The position numbers were made by a program, and so were the translations under genes. A DNA stretch of 64,000 bases, from contig CAKTYE010000002.1 of the NCBI GenBank assembly GCA_934631985.1, positions 33,880 to 97,879 of the forward strand, given 5' to 3'. Within the stretch, counting starts at the first letter, position 1. Every line of letters begins with the position of its first letter. The notes under the pieces are model-generated. The model searched no databases. It saw only the letters and a program-made list of their open reading frames with translations, and had not been told where the DNA came from. The stretch is from an uncultured Clostridia bacterium (GTDB taxonomy: Bacteria; Bacillota; Clostridia; Christensenellales; Aristaeellaceae). This document shows positions 28,183 through 37,065 of the stretch, piece after piece.

Positions 28183-29976
28183 TTACTTTGCAAGGGCATC
28201 CGCAGCCGCAGCAGCACCCGTGCAATGGCCCATGGTAGAGTACATGCCCAGAGACGCCGCCAGGATATAGTTCTCGTTGTAGAAGTAACGGTTGCTCATT
28301 TCACCAGCCGCATACAGACCGGGAATGACCGTACCGTCCTGACGAGTCACACGGCCCTGATCCGTCGTGGTCACGCCGCCCGCAGAACCAAAGGTCGTGG
28401 GATACACCTTCACCGCATAGAAGGGAGCCTTGTCCAGCGCCTTCAGGAACGCAGCATCCTTACCGAACTCCTCGTCCTTGCCCGCCGCGACAGCCGCAGT
28501 GTACTTCTCATAGGAAGCCACCAGGTTCTTGGTATACACATGCATGTTCAGGGCCAGCTCCTCAATGGTCTCGCCCTTCGCCACAACACCGCTTGCCACG
28601 CCCGCTTCCAGCGCCGCAGCCGCAGCCTCATCAGAGGAATCGAACACATACCAGAAGGGCGCAATGCCATTCTGAATCATGTCAGAAGCCGTCATGTCCA
28701 TGGTATCCCAGCCCGCGCTGACAGCCTCGTTGCCGAAACGGTCGCCATTGGCATTCACGCCCAGCTGGCTGTAGATCGCCAGCGCAGAGGTGTCAGTCAG
28801 CGCAGACAGCTGCGGATCAACCACGGTGCTGAACAAAGGCGTTGCGAACACATCAAAGGTGCCTGCGCCCACCTCCAGCGCCATCAGGAAGCCATCGCCC
28901 GTGTGGCTCACAGCACTGGCGGAAATCAGGCCCGCGCGATGCAGCTTGGGGCTGTACTTCTCCACCAGCTCTTCATTCTGAGAAATGCCGCCGGTCGCCA
29001 GCACAACACTCTTAGCTTCGAAGGTGATGATGGAATCCTCGGTTTCGGCAACCGCGCCGATCACCGCACCGTTTTCATCCGTCACCAGAGACACGCCCTT
29101 GGTGTTCAGCCGCAGTTCAACGCCGTTCTTCTGGCAAACATCCACCAGCATGGAGATCAAGCCCGCGCCGCCGCCGTTCGCCAGCGCCATGGGATAGCTG
29201 CTGGAAGCCGCATAAGGCTCGGCAGAGAACTCCACGCCGCTGGAAACCAGCCCGTCAACCGCCTTACCAGTCTCGGCAACAACGCTTTCCAGGCGCTCCC
29301 AATCAGGATAGCCGCTGTCCACGCCGGAAGCGTCCATCTTCTTGTGCCAGTAAGCCATTACCGATTCCAGATTGTCGCTTTCCAGGCGATTATCCGCGAA
29401 CAGCTCAGAGCCTACGCAGACCAGGATGCCGCCCGCGGTATTCGTGGTGCCGCCTGCCATCGCCATCTTATCGATAATGACCACGTTTGCGCCGTTCTGC
29501 TTGGCAGACAGCGCTGCCGTCAGGCCCGCCATACCCGCGCCGATAACCAGCACATCGGTGGACTCGGTAACAGCCGCCTTTTCGACCGCCGCTACCTCCT
29601 CCACTGCCTTATAATCATCGGGATTTACACCGGCAACCACCAGTGCTGCTTCCACAGCCGCCAGAATGCCATTGCTGGTCAGGGTCGCACCCGTCACGGT
29701 ATCCACCGCCAGGCTGTTGTTCTTTACAATCTCCGCAGGAACCTTCTCCACCGCAGGATCGCTGATACCCGCATCGTCGCCATTCTTGGTCACTTCAACG
29801 CCAGTAATGACCTTTTCGTCATTCAGCGTTACACTAACCTCAATGGATCCCTCGCCGTTTTTGCCCGCCCCTGCGCCCGTGTAGGTCTCGTCGGCAAATG
29901 CCGGGAAGGCCATCAGCGTCGCCAGCATGCAAACACTAAGCACCAGAGAAATAATCTTCTTTCCTTCTTCTTTCAT
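28183..29976 (-). CDS. secreted flavoprotein: FMN-binding domain plus fumarate-reductase-like FAD domain
   Basis: 597-residue exported reductase of the flavocytochrome c/fumarate reductase family. Signal peptide 1-29 (cleavage after AFA). An FMN-binding domain (about 35-115) carries D92-TVTGAT98, the site where ApbE-type transferases attach FMN covalently to Thr. The FAD domain starts with VLVIGAGMAG near 140 and ends with the YAAGEMSN segment. No heme motifs are present. Such proteins reduce organic acceptors outside the membrane. ATG 29976 is chosen because the longer TTG start at 30030 is the -35 box of the promoter; the ribosome site is weak. Substrate unknown. Confidence 0.88.
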   Translation of the reverse strand: MKEEGKKIISLVLSVCMLATLMAFPAFADETYTGAGAGKNGEGSIEVSVTLNDEKVITGVEVTKNGDDAGISDPAVEKVPAEIVKNNSLAVDTVTGATLTSNGILAAVEAALVVAGVNPDDYKAVEEVAAVEKAAVTESTDVLVIGAGMAGLTAALSAKQNGANVVIIDKMAMAGGTTNTAGGILVCVGSELFADNRLESDNLESVMAYWHKKMDASGVDSGYPDWERLESVVAETGKAVDGLVSSGVEFSAEPYAASSSYPMALANGGGAGLISMLVDVCQKNGVELRLNTKGVSLVTDENGAVIGAVAETEDSIITFEAKSVVLATGGISQNEELVEKYSPKLHRAGLISASAVSHTGDGFLMALEVGAGTFDVFATPLFSTVVDPQLSALTDTSALAIYSQLGVNANGDRFGNEAVSAGWDTMDMTASDMIQNGIAPFWYVFDSSDEAAAAALEAGVASGVVAKGETIEELALNMHVYTKNLVASYEKYTAAVAAGKDEEFGKDAAFLKALDKAPFYAVKVYPTTFGSAGGVTTTDQGRVTRQDGTVIPGLYAAGEMSNRYFYNENYILAASLGMYSTMGHCTGAAAAADALAK

Positions 29977-30001
29977 TCTTGCTGGGAAAGGTTGCCGACT
30001 T

Positions 30002-30030
30002 ATTCTATCGGATATTGCGTCCTTCGTCAA
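30002..30030 (-). promoter_or_regulatory. sigma-A promoter of the flavoprotein gene
   Basis: On the minus strand TTGACG (30025-30030) and TAGAAT (30002-30007) with 17 bases between. It fixes the translation start downstream at 29976. Confidence 0.8.
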
Positions 30031-30073
30031 GGTTAAGCCGCTTTAATTTGTGACAAAAATATCATTTTGTTAC

Positions 30074-30110
30074 AAAAAAGCGTCCTGTGCCTTGTTTGGA
30101 GGCACAGGAC
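30074..30110 (-). terminator. rho-independent terminator of pgk-tpiA
   Basis: On the minus strand GTCCTGTGCC pairs with GGCACAGGAC around a 9-base loop, followed by GCTTTTTT. Confidence 0.93.
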
Positions 30111-30121
30111 ACAAGGGCTGC

Positions 30122-30874
30122 TTACTTGTCGTAATTCACAACCAGAGAGAAATCGGGAGCCTTCAGCGAAGCGCCGCCGATCAGACCTCCGTCGATCTCG
30201 GGCTGCGCCATCAGGCCCTTGACATTCTTGGGGTTCATGCTGCCGCCGTACTGGATGCGCACCTTGTCGGCAACCTCCTGACCATACTTGCGGGCAACCG
30301 CTTTACGGATCACGCCGATGGTCTCGTTTGCCTGCTCGTCCGTCGCGGTCAGGCCCGTGCCGATCGCCCACACAGGCTCATAGGCAATGACAACATCCTC
30401 AACCTGCTCGTTGGTCAGGCCAGTCAACGCGATCAGCGTCTGATATTCCACCAGCGCATCGGTGTAGCCAGCCTCACGGTCAGCCTTCATCTCACCCACG
30501 CACAGAATGACCTTCAAGCCAGCCTTCACCGCCGCCAGCACACGTTGGTTCACGGTCGCATCCGTCTCGCCGAAATACTGACGGCGCTCGCTGTGACCGA
30601 TGATGACATATTCCACGCCAGCGGCCTTCAGCATGTCTGCGCTCAGCTCGCCGGTGAATGCGCCGGATTCCTTCCAGTGGACGTTCTGCGCGCCCAGATG
30701 GATGTTGCTGCCCGCCGCCGCTTCCTTCACCGCAGCAAAGTCCACCGCGGGAACGCACACGACCACGTCGCAATTTGCGTCAGCCACCAGGGGCTTCAGC
30801 TCGGTCACAAGCGCCGCCGCTTCCGCGGGGGTCTTGTTCATTTTCCAGTTGCCAGCAATAATTGCCTTACGCAT
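30122..30874 (-). CDS. tpiA: triosephosphate isomerase
   Basis: 250-residue TIM-barrel enzyme interconverting dihydroxyacetone phosphate and glyceraldehyde 3-phosphate. GNWKMN near the N-terminus (catalytic Lys), [11 protein letters not shown] (catalytic His) and [11 protein letters not shown] (catalytic Glu) are intact. AGAGGA precedes ATG 30874. It follows pgk after 89 bases and ends at the terminator at 30074-30110. Confidence 0.97.
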   Translation of the reverse strand: MRKAIIAGNWKMNKTPAEAAALVTELKPLVADANCDVVVCVPAVDFAAVKEAAAGSNIHLGAQNVHWKESGAFTGELSADMLKAAGVEYVIIGHSERRQYFGETDATVNQRVLAAVKAGLKVILCVGEMKADREAGYTDALVEYQTLIALTGLTNEQVEDVVIAYEPVWAIGTGLTATDEQANETIGVIRKAVARKYGQEVADKVRIQYGGSMNPKNVKGLMAQPEIDGGLIGGASLKAPDFSLVVNYDK

Positions 30875-30963
30875 TTGTCATTCCTCTTTCTTCCATTCAG
30901 TGTTGCGCAAAAGCGCAGGAGGCGGACCGCATAAGCATCGTCCTCCTCCTGCGTTAGAATAGA

Positions 30964-32154
30964 TTACTTCTCGTCCAGGCAGGCAACGCCGGGCAGGGTC
31001 TTGCCTTCCAGGAATTCCAGAGAAGCGCCGCCGCCGGTGGACACATGGGTCACCTTATCGGCAAAGCCCATCTGCTCGATCGCAGACGCGCTGTCACCGC
31101 CGCCGACGATGGTCACGCCCTTGCACTCCGCCATAGCCTTGGCGATTGCACGGGTACCCACCGCGAAGTTGTCAAACTCGAACACGCCCATCGGGCCATT
31201 CCAGACAACCGTACCGGCATTGGAAATTTCGTTGGCGAAAATCACCTGGGTCTTGGGGCCAATGTCCATGCCTTCGAAGTTATCAGGGATCTCCTTGGAA
31301 TGCACGGTAATGCGCATGCAGTCGTTGGAGAAGCTGTCGCCCGCCTCGTTGTCCACGGGCAGCAGGAACTTGACGCCCTTTTCCTTCGCCTTTGCCATCA
31401 ACTCCTTGGCTAGCTCCACCTTGTCAGCCTCCAGCAGAGACTTGCCGACATGACCGCCCAGGGCCACCTGGAAGGTATAGCTCATGCCGCCGCCGACGAT
31501 CAGGGTGTCGACCTTTTCCAGCAGGTTGTTGATCACGCCGATCTTGTCGGAGACCTTCGCGCCGCCCAGCACCGCCACAAAGGGACGAGCCGGATCCTCC
31601 AGCGCCTTGCCCATGATGGACAGCTCCTTGCCGATCAGGTAGCCAGCCACGCAGGGAGACAGGAACTTCGTAACGCCCTCGGTGGAGCAGTGCGCACGGT
31701 GGCAGGAGCCAAAGGCATCGTCCACATAGCATTCCGCCAGAGAAGCCAGCTCCTTGGAGAAGGTCTCGTCATTCTTGGTCTCTTCCTTGCGGAAGCGGGT
31801 GTTCTGCAGCAGCACAACGTCGCCGTCCTTCATCGCAGCAACGGCAGCCTTTGCCTTCTCGCCCACCACATTGTCATCATCCGCGAAAACAACGGGCTTG
31901 CCCAGATAATCGGACAGGCGCTCCGCAACAGGCGCCAGAGAGAACTTGGCTTCCGGGCCGTTCTTCGGCTTGCCCATATGGCTGCACAGAATGACCTTGC
32001 CGCCGTCGGCGATCAGCTTCTTGATGGTGGGCAGCGCCGCCACAATGCGCTTGTCGCTGGTGATCTTCCCATCAACCATGGGAACATTGAAATCGCAGCG
32101 GACGAGAACCCGTTTGCCGGCAACCTGGATGTCATCAATCGTCTTCTTGGCCAT
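30964..32154 (-). CDS. pgk: phosphoglycerate kinase
   Basis: 396-residue glycolytic kinase making ATP from 1,3-bisphosphoglycerate. [10 protein letters not shown] at the N-terminus, [11 protein letters not shown] mid-protein and GGGDSASA near the C-terminus are family signatures. ATG 32154 is set by AAGGAG 9 bases upstream; the 6-codon longer frame overlaps that site. Follows cggR after 94 bases without an obvious terminator. Confidence 0.97.
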   Translation of the reverse strand: MAKKTIDDIQVAGKRVLVRCDFNVPMVDGKITSDKRIVAALPTIKKLIADGGKVILCSHMGKPKNGPEAKFSLAPVAERLSDYLGKPVVFADDDNVVGEKAKAAVAAMKDGDVVLLQNTRFRKEETKNDETFSKELASLAECYVDDAFGSCHRAHCSTEGVTKFLSPCVAGYLIGKELSIMGKALEDPARPFVAVLGGAKVSDKIGVINNLLEKVDTLIVGGGMSYTFQVALGGHVGKSLLEADKVELAKELMAKAKEKGVKFLLPVDNEAGDSFSNDCMRITVHSKEIPDNFEGMDIGPKTQVIFANEISNAGTVVWNGPMGVFEFDNFAVGTRAIAKAMAECKGVTIVGGGDSASAIEQMGFADKVTHVSTGGGASLEFLEGKTLPGVACLDEK

Positions 32155-32248
32155 GGTGCCACACTCCTTCAATATGTTTCCTTACTTTTGTTATCTATTG
32201 CAAATGGCTCCGGCGTATTTCACCCCGGATGACCGTGCAATCAAAAAT

Positions 32249-33277
32249 TTATTTCTCCATCAGCCGCAGCATTTCCTCCGCCGCGCCCTCATCGGTGACA
32301 AGCACCGCATGGCGATGGCTCCGCAGCACTGCTAGGATCGCCTGGCCTTTTCTGCGTCCTGCGGCTACTGCGACCATCTGGCAGCCCGCCGGTACATGCG
32401 TCAGCTCCACGCCCACGCTGGATACCGAGCAGATGGGCCGCCCCTCCGCATCGTAATACGACCCCAGTGATTCTGCAACCGCACCCTTTTCCAGCAGCTC
32501 GCGATAGGTCAGCAGGGGCATTTCCCGGCTGCGAGCCATGTCGTCTGCGCGTCCGATGCCATGCAGAATCACATCCGCGCCCTGTAACAGCGCCAGTGTT
32601 TCCTTGACCTCCGGCAGCTTGAGCATTTCCTGCATTGCCGCCGCATCCAGGTGATCCGGCAGGTGCATCAGCCGATGGTGTCCGCCTACGTTGCGGGCAA
32701 TTTCCGCCGCCAGTGTATTGGCCTGTGTCTCCACCGTGCGGCCCATGCCACCCCGCGCAGGAACGACCATCACGTCCAGCGGAAGTGGAGATTGAATGTA
32801 TTTCGCAACCTCCGCCATGGTGGAGCCGCCTGTCACCGCCAGCGTCGTGCCGTTTTGCAGCAGCACCCGAACGCGCTGCGCCGCCATCCGGCCCACGTCC
32901 TGCAATACACGCGGGTCTTCATCGTAATCCCCCGCTGCGATGCACACGCGATCAATGTTCAGCGTTGCGGACAATCGCGCCTCCATGCTGGCAATCCCCC
33001 GCATGGCCCGACTAAACTCCCTTGCGCTTGGCAACAGGCTCTGCGCCTTTTCCGTCAGCGTCATGCCCGCCGCATCCAGGTTGAGGAAGCCTTCCTCCCG
33101 CAGGAAGGATGCAACAGAACGGATCTCCCGCTCAGGCAGCTCCAGCCGCGCCGCCAGCTGCCGCCGACCGATCGGCTCCCAAGCCGCAATGCGTTCCAGC
33201 ACAAGAGTACGCAGCGTCATTTGTGCAGCCAAGTCGGGTCCAAGGCGCTGCAGCAGCGCCAGAAAGTCATCCTGCAT
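32249..33277 (-). CDS. cggR: central glycolytic genes regulator, SorC/DeoR family
   Basis: 342-residue sugar-phosphate-responsive regulator. An N-terminal winged helix (about 20-80, IGRRQLAARLELPEREIRSV) is followed by a SorC-type sugar-phosphate binding domain. In Bacillus CggR represses the gapA operon and is relieved by fructose 1,6-bisphosphate. Here it precedes pgk and tpiA, which supports the name, although gapA is absent from the operon. TAGGAGG precedes ATG 33277. A promoter and a palindrome lie just upstream. Confidence 0.88.
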   Translation of the reverse strand: MQDDFLALLQRLGPDLAAQMTLRTLVLERIAAWEPIGRRQLAARLELPEREIRSVASFLREEGFLNLDAAGMTLTEKAQSLLPSAREFSRAMRGIASMEARLSATLNIDRVCIAAGDYDEDPRVLQDVGRMAAQRVRVLLQNGTTLAVTGGSTMAEVAKYIQSPLPLDVMVVPARGGMGRTVETQANTLAAEIARNVGGHHRLMHLPDHLDAAAMQEMLKLPEVKETLALLQGADVILHGIGRADDMARSREMPLLTYRELLEKGAVAESLGSYYDAEGRPICSVSSVGVELTHVPAGCQMVAVAAGRRKGQAILAVLRSHRHAVLVTDEGAAEEMLRLMEK

Positions 33278-33289
33278 GCAGAACCTCCT

Positions 33290-33318
33290 ACCAGTGGGGC
33301 GCTGTTCGCCCTAGTGGT
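33290..33318. promoter_or_regulatory. imperfect palindrome in the cggR leader, possible operator
   Basis: ACCAGTGGGGCG (33290-33301) and CGCCCTAGTGGT (33307-33318) match at 10 of 12 positions. It lies between the promoter and the ribosome binding site of cggR. A CGGGAC sequence, also part of the Bacillus CggR operator, occurs on the minus strand at 33327-33332. Autoregulation by CggR is a reasonable guess only. Confidence 0.4.
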
Positions 33319-33335
33319 CAATTTCCGTCCCGATT

Positions 33336-33364
33336 ATTCTACCATACTCCGGAAGGTTCTGCAA
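33336..33364 (-). promoter_or_regulatory. sigma-A promoter of cggR-pgk-tpiA
   Basis: On the minus strand TTGCAG (33359-33364) and TAGAAT (33336-33341) with a 17-base spacer. Confidence 0.75.
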
Positions 33365-33450
33365 GCCCTGAAACACAAGTTTGTGAATTTTTTGCTTTTT
33401 ATTTCTTGTTTCTCCCTCTCCCGCATACGCTGATGCAGGAGGTGGTTGCC

Positions 33451-33711
33451 GTGGTGCGCGTGAACCTGCGCATTATGCTTTTTCTGGCGCTGCTCATGGG
33501 CGCGCTGTATCTGTTCAGCCGTTGGGGCCGCCCCACAGGCGCAGGAACGCGCCTGCTCCGCAGCGTGATGCTGGGCTTTGCGCTTCTGCTGGGCTGGAAT
33601 CTGCTTGCTCCCGCTTCGCTCACGCTGGGGGTGAATCCACTTTCCGGGGCCGCTGCGGGCCTGCTGGGACTCCCCGGCCTCTGCTTATTGCTGGTGCTGA
33701 AGGCGCTTTAG
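33451..33711 (+). CDS. bofA: BofA-family protein (pro-sigma-K processing inhibitor)
   Basis: 86-residue membrane protein with two or three hydrophobic segments and the C-terminal signature GVNPLSGAAAGLLGLPG typical of BofA. In Bacillus BofA holds the SpoIVFB protease inactive until the forespore signal arrives. GTG 33451 is chosen because AGGAGG lies 8 bases upstream; ATG 33433 would overlap that site. It ends 4 bases inside the convergent thiI gene. Supports a spore-forming host. Confidence 0.82.
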   Translation: MVRVNLRIMLFLALLMGALYLFSRWGRPTGAGTRLLRSVMLGFALLLGWNLLAPASLTLGVNPLSGAAAGLLGLPGLCLLLVLKAL

Positions 33712-34853
33712 ACCTGCACAACCTCAACGCCCTCCACAGCCTCGTTGATCAAGGCCTCCATGTCCAGCTTACCCTCGCCATAGAGGATCTTCTCCATCTT
33801 TGGGTGAGTCGCGGGATGCCGGGGCGTAAAGACCGTGCAGCAGTCCTCATAAGGCAGAGAGGACGTTTCAAACGTGCCGATGCGCTTGGCGACCTCGATA
33901 ATTTCCTCCTTGTCCGACCCGATCAGCGGACGGAACACAGGCATGTCCACCACGCTGTCCGTGGTGCCGAGGGCCTCCATGGTCTGGCTTGCCACCTGAC
34001 CGATGCTCTCGCCGGTGATTAGCGCCTCGCTCTCCGTCTTGCGGGCGATGCGTTCAGCAATGCGCATCATGAAGCGACGCATGATTAGCGTCGTGTATTC
34101 CTCAGGGCACTTCTCGTGAATTTCCATCTGAATTTTTGTAAACGGCACAACGTATACGCGAATGCCGCAGCAGCTTTCCGAAAGGATACGCGCCAGATCC
34201 AGCACCTTTTCCTTGGCGCGGTCGCTGGTATAGGGATAGCTATGGAAGTGAACGGCATTGATCTTCACGCCGCGCTTTGCGATCATCCAGCCTGCAACAG
34301 GGCTATCGATGCCGCCGGACAGCAGCAGTGTTGCTCTGCCGTTGGTTCCCACAGGCATGCCGCCCACGGCGGGAACCACCCGCACATAGAGATACGCCTT
34401 TACGCGGATCTCCACGTTGAGCTTATGCTCAGGCGCATGCACATCTACCTTCAGGTTGGGATTATGCGCCAGCACATAGCCGCCGATGGCCTTGTTCATG
34501 TCGTTGCTTTCCATGGGATAGCGCTTATCGCTGCGGCGGGCAAACACCTTAAAGGTGCCGCTCATGCCCTCCATCATCTTGCTGGCCTGGGCACAGATAG
34601 CGTCGAAATCGTCCTTCTCCATCTCCACCGCAGGGCAGACGCTATGCACGCCGAACACCTTCGTGACCCGGCGGATGCACTCCTCCTGATCCGTGTAATC
34701 GCTGACGAAGACGCGGCTGTCCTGAAGCCAGACCTCACCGCCCACGTCCTTCACGGCGTAGTGAATCTTCTTCACCAATTCCTTCATAAAATAGGGACGG
34801 TTCAATCCCTTCAAAAAGATTTCGCCGAAGCGAACCAGCAGCAGTTCCCGCAT
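33708..34853 (-). CDS. thiI: tRNA 4-thiouridine synthetase ThiI
   Basis: 381-residue enzyme adenylating U8 of tRNA for sulfur insertion, also used in thiazole synthesis in some bacteria. The N-terminal ferredoxin-like and THUMP regions (about 1-165) are followed by a PP-loop ATPase with LLSGGIDSPVAGW near 178. It lacks the C-terminal rhodanese domain of E. coli ThiI, as is usual in Firmicutes, where a dedicated cysteine desulfurase passes sulfur directly. That partner is the gene just upstream. ATG 34853 is preferred to GTG 34862, which lies within the AAGGAAGG spacing. Confidence 0.94.
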   Translation of the reverse strand: MRELLLVRFGEIFLKGLNRPYFMKELVKKIHYAVKDVGGEVWLQDSRVFVSDYTDQEECIRRVTKVFGVHSVCPAVEMEKDDFDAICAQASKMMEGMSGTFKVFARRSDKRYPMESNDMNKAIGGYVLAHNPNLKVDVHAPEHKLNVEIRVKAYLYVRVVPAVGGMPVGTNGRATLLLSGGIDSPVAGWMIAKRGVKINAVHFHSYPYTSDRAKEKVLDLARILSESCCGIRVYVVPFTKIQMEIHEKCPEEYTTLIMRRFMMRIAERIARKTESEALITGESIGQVASQTMEALGTTDSVVDMPVFRPLIGSDKEEIIEVAKRIGTFETSSLPYEDCCTVFTPRHPATHPKMEKILYGEGKLDMEALINEAVEGVEVVQV

Positions 34854-34868
34854 GTTGTTCACCCTTCC

Positions 34869-36020
34869 TTATCTTCTGACAAATCGGCTGAGCAGCTTAT
34901 ACTGCGCCGCCAGGCAATCCGCCGTATAGGTCATTTCCTCCGCTGTCAGGCCCGGACACAGGCTGAACCGCAGCGCGCTGTCAATGCGCTCCATGGGCAG
35001 CTTCATCGCCGTCAACACGCCTGAAAGCTTTTGCTTGCGGCTGGAACAGGCCGAACCGCTGGATACATAAATACCGTCTCCCTCCAGGGCAAAGAGCATA
35101 GTCTGGCTCCGCACCGGCGGGAAGGATACGTTCAGAATATGCGGCGCGCAGGCCGGGTCGTCCAGTGCCGGACCGTTCAGCCGCGCCGCAGGAATGCGTT
35201 CCTGGATCAGTTGCCACAGCAGGCGCTTATTTGCCATCATTTCCGCAGGGCCGTCTGCCGGGTACGCACGGACGGCCTCCCCCAGGCCCAGAATGCCAGG
35301 AGTGTTTTCCGTGCCGGAGCGATAGCCATCCTCCTGCCCGCCGCCATGCAGAATAGGCGCGACCTTGAAATCCTTGGCGAGGATCAAGCCGCCCACGCCC
35401 TTGGGGCCATGAATCTTGTGCGCACTGAATGCGTAGGACTGCAAATGGAGCGCCTTAAAATCCAGCGGGGTACGCAGGAAGCCCTGCACACCATCCACAT
35501 GAAGGGCCGCTTCCGGACACTTTGCATCCCGCAGCCTGCTGATCTCCGCCAACGGCTGCACCGCGCCGGATTCGTTGTTCACCTGCATGCAGCAGATCAT
35601 GCGCACATCTGTATCAAGGTGTGCTTCCAGCCAATCCAAGTCAGCTGTGCCAGTCGTAGTTACGGGAATTTCCTCTACCTGATGACCCATGCGGCGAATC
35701 TCATCCTCGCAGGCCAGCACCGCAGGATGCTCCACGCAGAGGATCAGCACACGCCCCGGCTGACGTACCCCGCGCAAATGACCGAGGATCGCCAGATTGT
35801 CGGCTTCCGTGCCGCAGGAGGTAAAAATCAGCCGTTGCCCCGCCGCACCTGCCGCCTTCAGGCATGCTTCCCGCGCCGCAGCAACCTTTTTCTCGGTCTC
35901 CATTGCGGGCTTGTACAGTGCAGAGGGGTTATACCAATCCTGCTCCAGCGCTTCACGCATAACAGCGACCACCCGTGGAAAAGGCCGGGTGGTCGCACTG
36001 TTGTCCAAATAGACCTGCAT
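34869..36020 (-). CDS. cysteine desulfurase, NifS/NifZ-type partner of ThiI
   Basis: 383-residue PLP enzyme releasing sulfur from cysteine. The PLP lysine is in SAHKIHGPKG near residue 200, and the persulfide cysteine in SSGSACSSRKQ near 325. It is 15 bases ahead of thiI, the same pairing as nifZ-thiI in Bacillus, so sulfur for tRNA thiolation is the likely use. AGGAG precedes ATG 36020. DUF6106 ends 5 bases upstream, making it part of the long asp23-to-thiI run. Confidence 0.93.
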   Translation of the reverse strand: MQVYLDNSATTRPFPRVVAVMREALEQDWYNPSALYKPAMETEKKVAAAREACLKAAGAAGQRLIFTSCGTEADNLAILGHLRGVRQPGRVLILCVEHPAVLACEDEIRRMGHQVEEIPVTTTGTADLDWLEAHLDTDVRMICCMQVNNESGAVQPLAEISRLRDAKCPEAALHVDGVQGFLRTPLDFKALHLQSYAFSAHKIHGPKGVGGLILAKDFKVAPILHGGGQEDGYRSGTENTPGILGLGEAVRAYPADGPAEMMANKRLLWQLIQERIPAARLNGPALDDPACAPHILNVSFPPVRSQTMLFALEGDGIYVSSGSACSSRKQKLSGVLTAMKLPMERIDSALRFSLCPGLTAEEMTYTADCLAAQYKLLSRFVRR

Positions 36021-36025
36021 GTCGT

Positions 36026-36556
36026 TTACTCCTGGTAAGCCCCATGGGGCAGATACTGCTTAATGTAGCTCACCATTTCCTCGCTGGGCTCCAGCACAAT
36101 GATGCGCTTGTTGCTTTCCTTCTGGAAATAGAAATAGTACAGGTTGCTGCCCCGGTTGAGGAACCAATTGTCCTTGCGAATGCCGGGCATAGTCACATAG
36201 CGGTTGAAGGCGTTGCCCGTCACAGGGCCGAAGGCCTCCACGTTGCGAACCTTCAGGCTGCCCAGACTCTTGCGCTTGCTGTTGTTGAACACCATTGCAA
36301 AGTCCAGATCGCCGTTGGTGAAGGTGTATTCATACTCCGTGCGCAGACGATCACGGAACAGGAAAAGCACCACCGCAACGCCGGCGAAAACCAGCGTTTC
36401 GATCAACGCAGGAATAGAAAAGTTCATGAACAGCACGTTCAGCAGAAACAATGCCAATATGCCGGACAGCACCATTACCACCATAGACAGATAAAATAGA
36501 ATTTCATTACCAGTTTTGTTCTTTTTGACCACGATTTCTTCCAGAAAACGATCCAT
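36026..36556 (-). CDS. DUF6106-like membrane protein of unknown function
   Basis: 176-residue protein with two adjacent hydrophobic segments (about 20-70) between a short basic N-terminus (DRFLEEIVVKKNKTG) and a 100-residue cytosolic part containing EYTFTNGDLDFAMVFN and KSLGSLKVRNVEAFGP. I recognise the pattern as DUF6106; no function is known to me. ATG 36556 follows GGAGGG. It lies in the middle of the long minus-strand run. Confidence 0.72.
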   Translation of the reverse strand: MDRFLEEIVVKKNKTGNEILFYLSMVVMVLSGILALFLLNVLFMNFSIPALIETLVFAGVAVVLFLFRDRLRTEYEYTFTNGDLDFAMVFNNSKRKSLGSLKVRNVEAFGPVTGNAFNRYVTMPGIRKDNWFLNRGSNLYYFYFQKESNKRIIVLEPSEEMVSYIKQYLPHGAYQE

Positions 36557-36578
36557 AGTACAGCCCTCCAAGTATATT

Positions 36579-37034
36579 TTATCGGAACACCAAAAACAGT
36601 ATCGTTGTAAGAATGCCGAGGATCGCACCGCCCAGCACCTCCAGAGGCGTGTGACCCACCAATTCCTTCAGATCATCGTCCGAAATCGGCTTGCCATTGA
36701 CAAACACGTTGCGGAGTATTTCATTGATGACCTGCGCCTGGTTGCCCGTCTCCCGCCGAACGCCCGTCGCGTCATACATGACAATAGACGCTAAGGTAAA
36801 GGAAATTGCGAATTCTACCGTGTTAAAGCCATGCGTAAAACCGATCATCAGCGTCAGCGCCACCACAAAGGACGTATGGGACGAGGGCATGCCGCCCGAG
36901 CCGAAAATGCGGCGCCAATCCCATTTCTTTTCGACAATGCGATAGGTCGGTATCTTCAGCGCCTGCGCAATGAACCACCCCGTCAGCGCACATATCAAAA
37001 CTTCGTTTTGAAAAATTTCCAGTATGCTGTGCAA
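36579..37034 (-). CDS. divergent PAP2-family membrane protein (DUF212)
   Basis: 151-residue protein with about four hydrophobic segments. GGMPSSHTSFVVALT near residue 47 matches the PSxxxH motif of acid phosphatase/PAP2 enzymes, and the AQVINEILRNV segment fits DUF212. Start codon is TTG 37034, with GGGAGG 9 bases upstream. It follows ispA, so a role in polyprenyl phosphate recycling is conceivable but unproven. Confidence 0.82.
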   Translation of the reverse strand: MHSILEIFQNEVLICALTGWFIAQALKIPTYRIVEKKWDWRRIFGSGGMPSSHTSFVVALTLMIGFTHGFNTVEFAISFTLASIVMYDATGVRRETGNQAQVINEILRNVFVNGKPISDDDLKELVGHTPLEVLGGAILGILTTILFLVFR

Positions 37035-37065
37035 CCTTGAAAGCCTCCCTTGATGTCACTGTCTG

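Noticed and set aside
30025..30030. TTG at 30,030 as start of the flavoprotein
   Set aside because: The TTG is part of the -35 hexamer TTGACG of a good promoter, so it lies upstream of the transcript.
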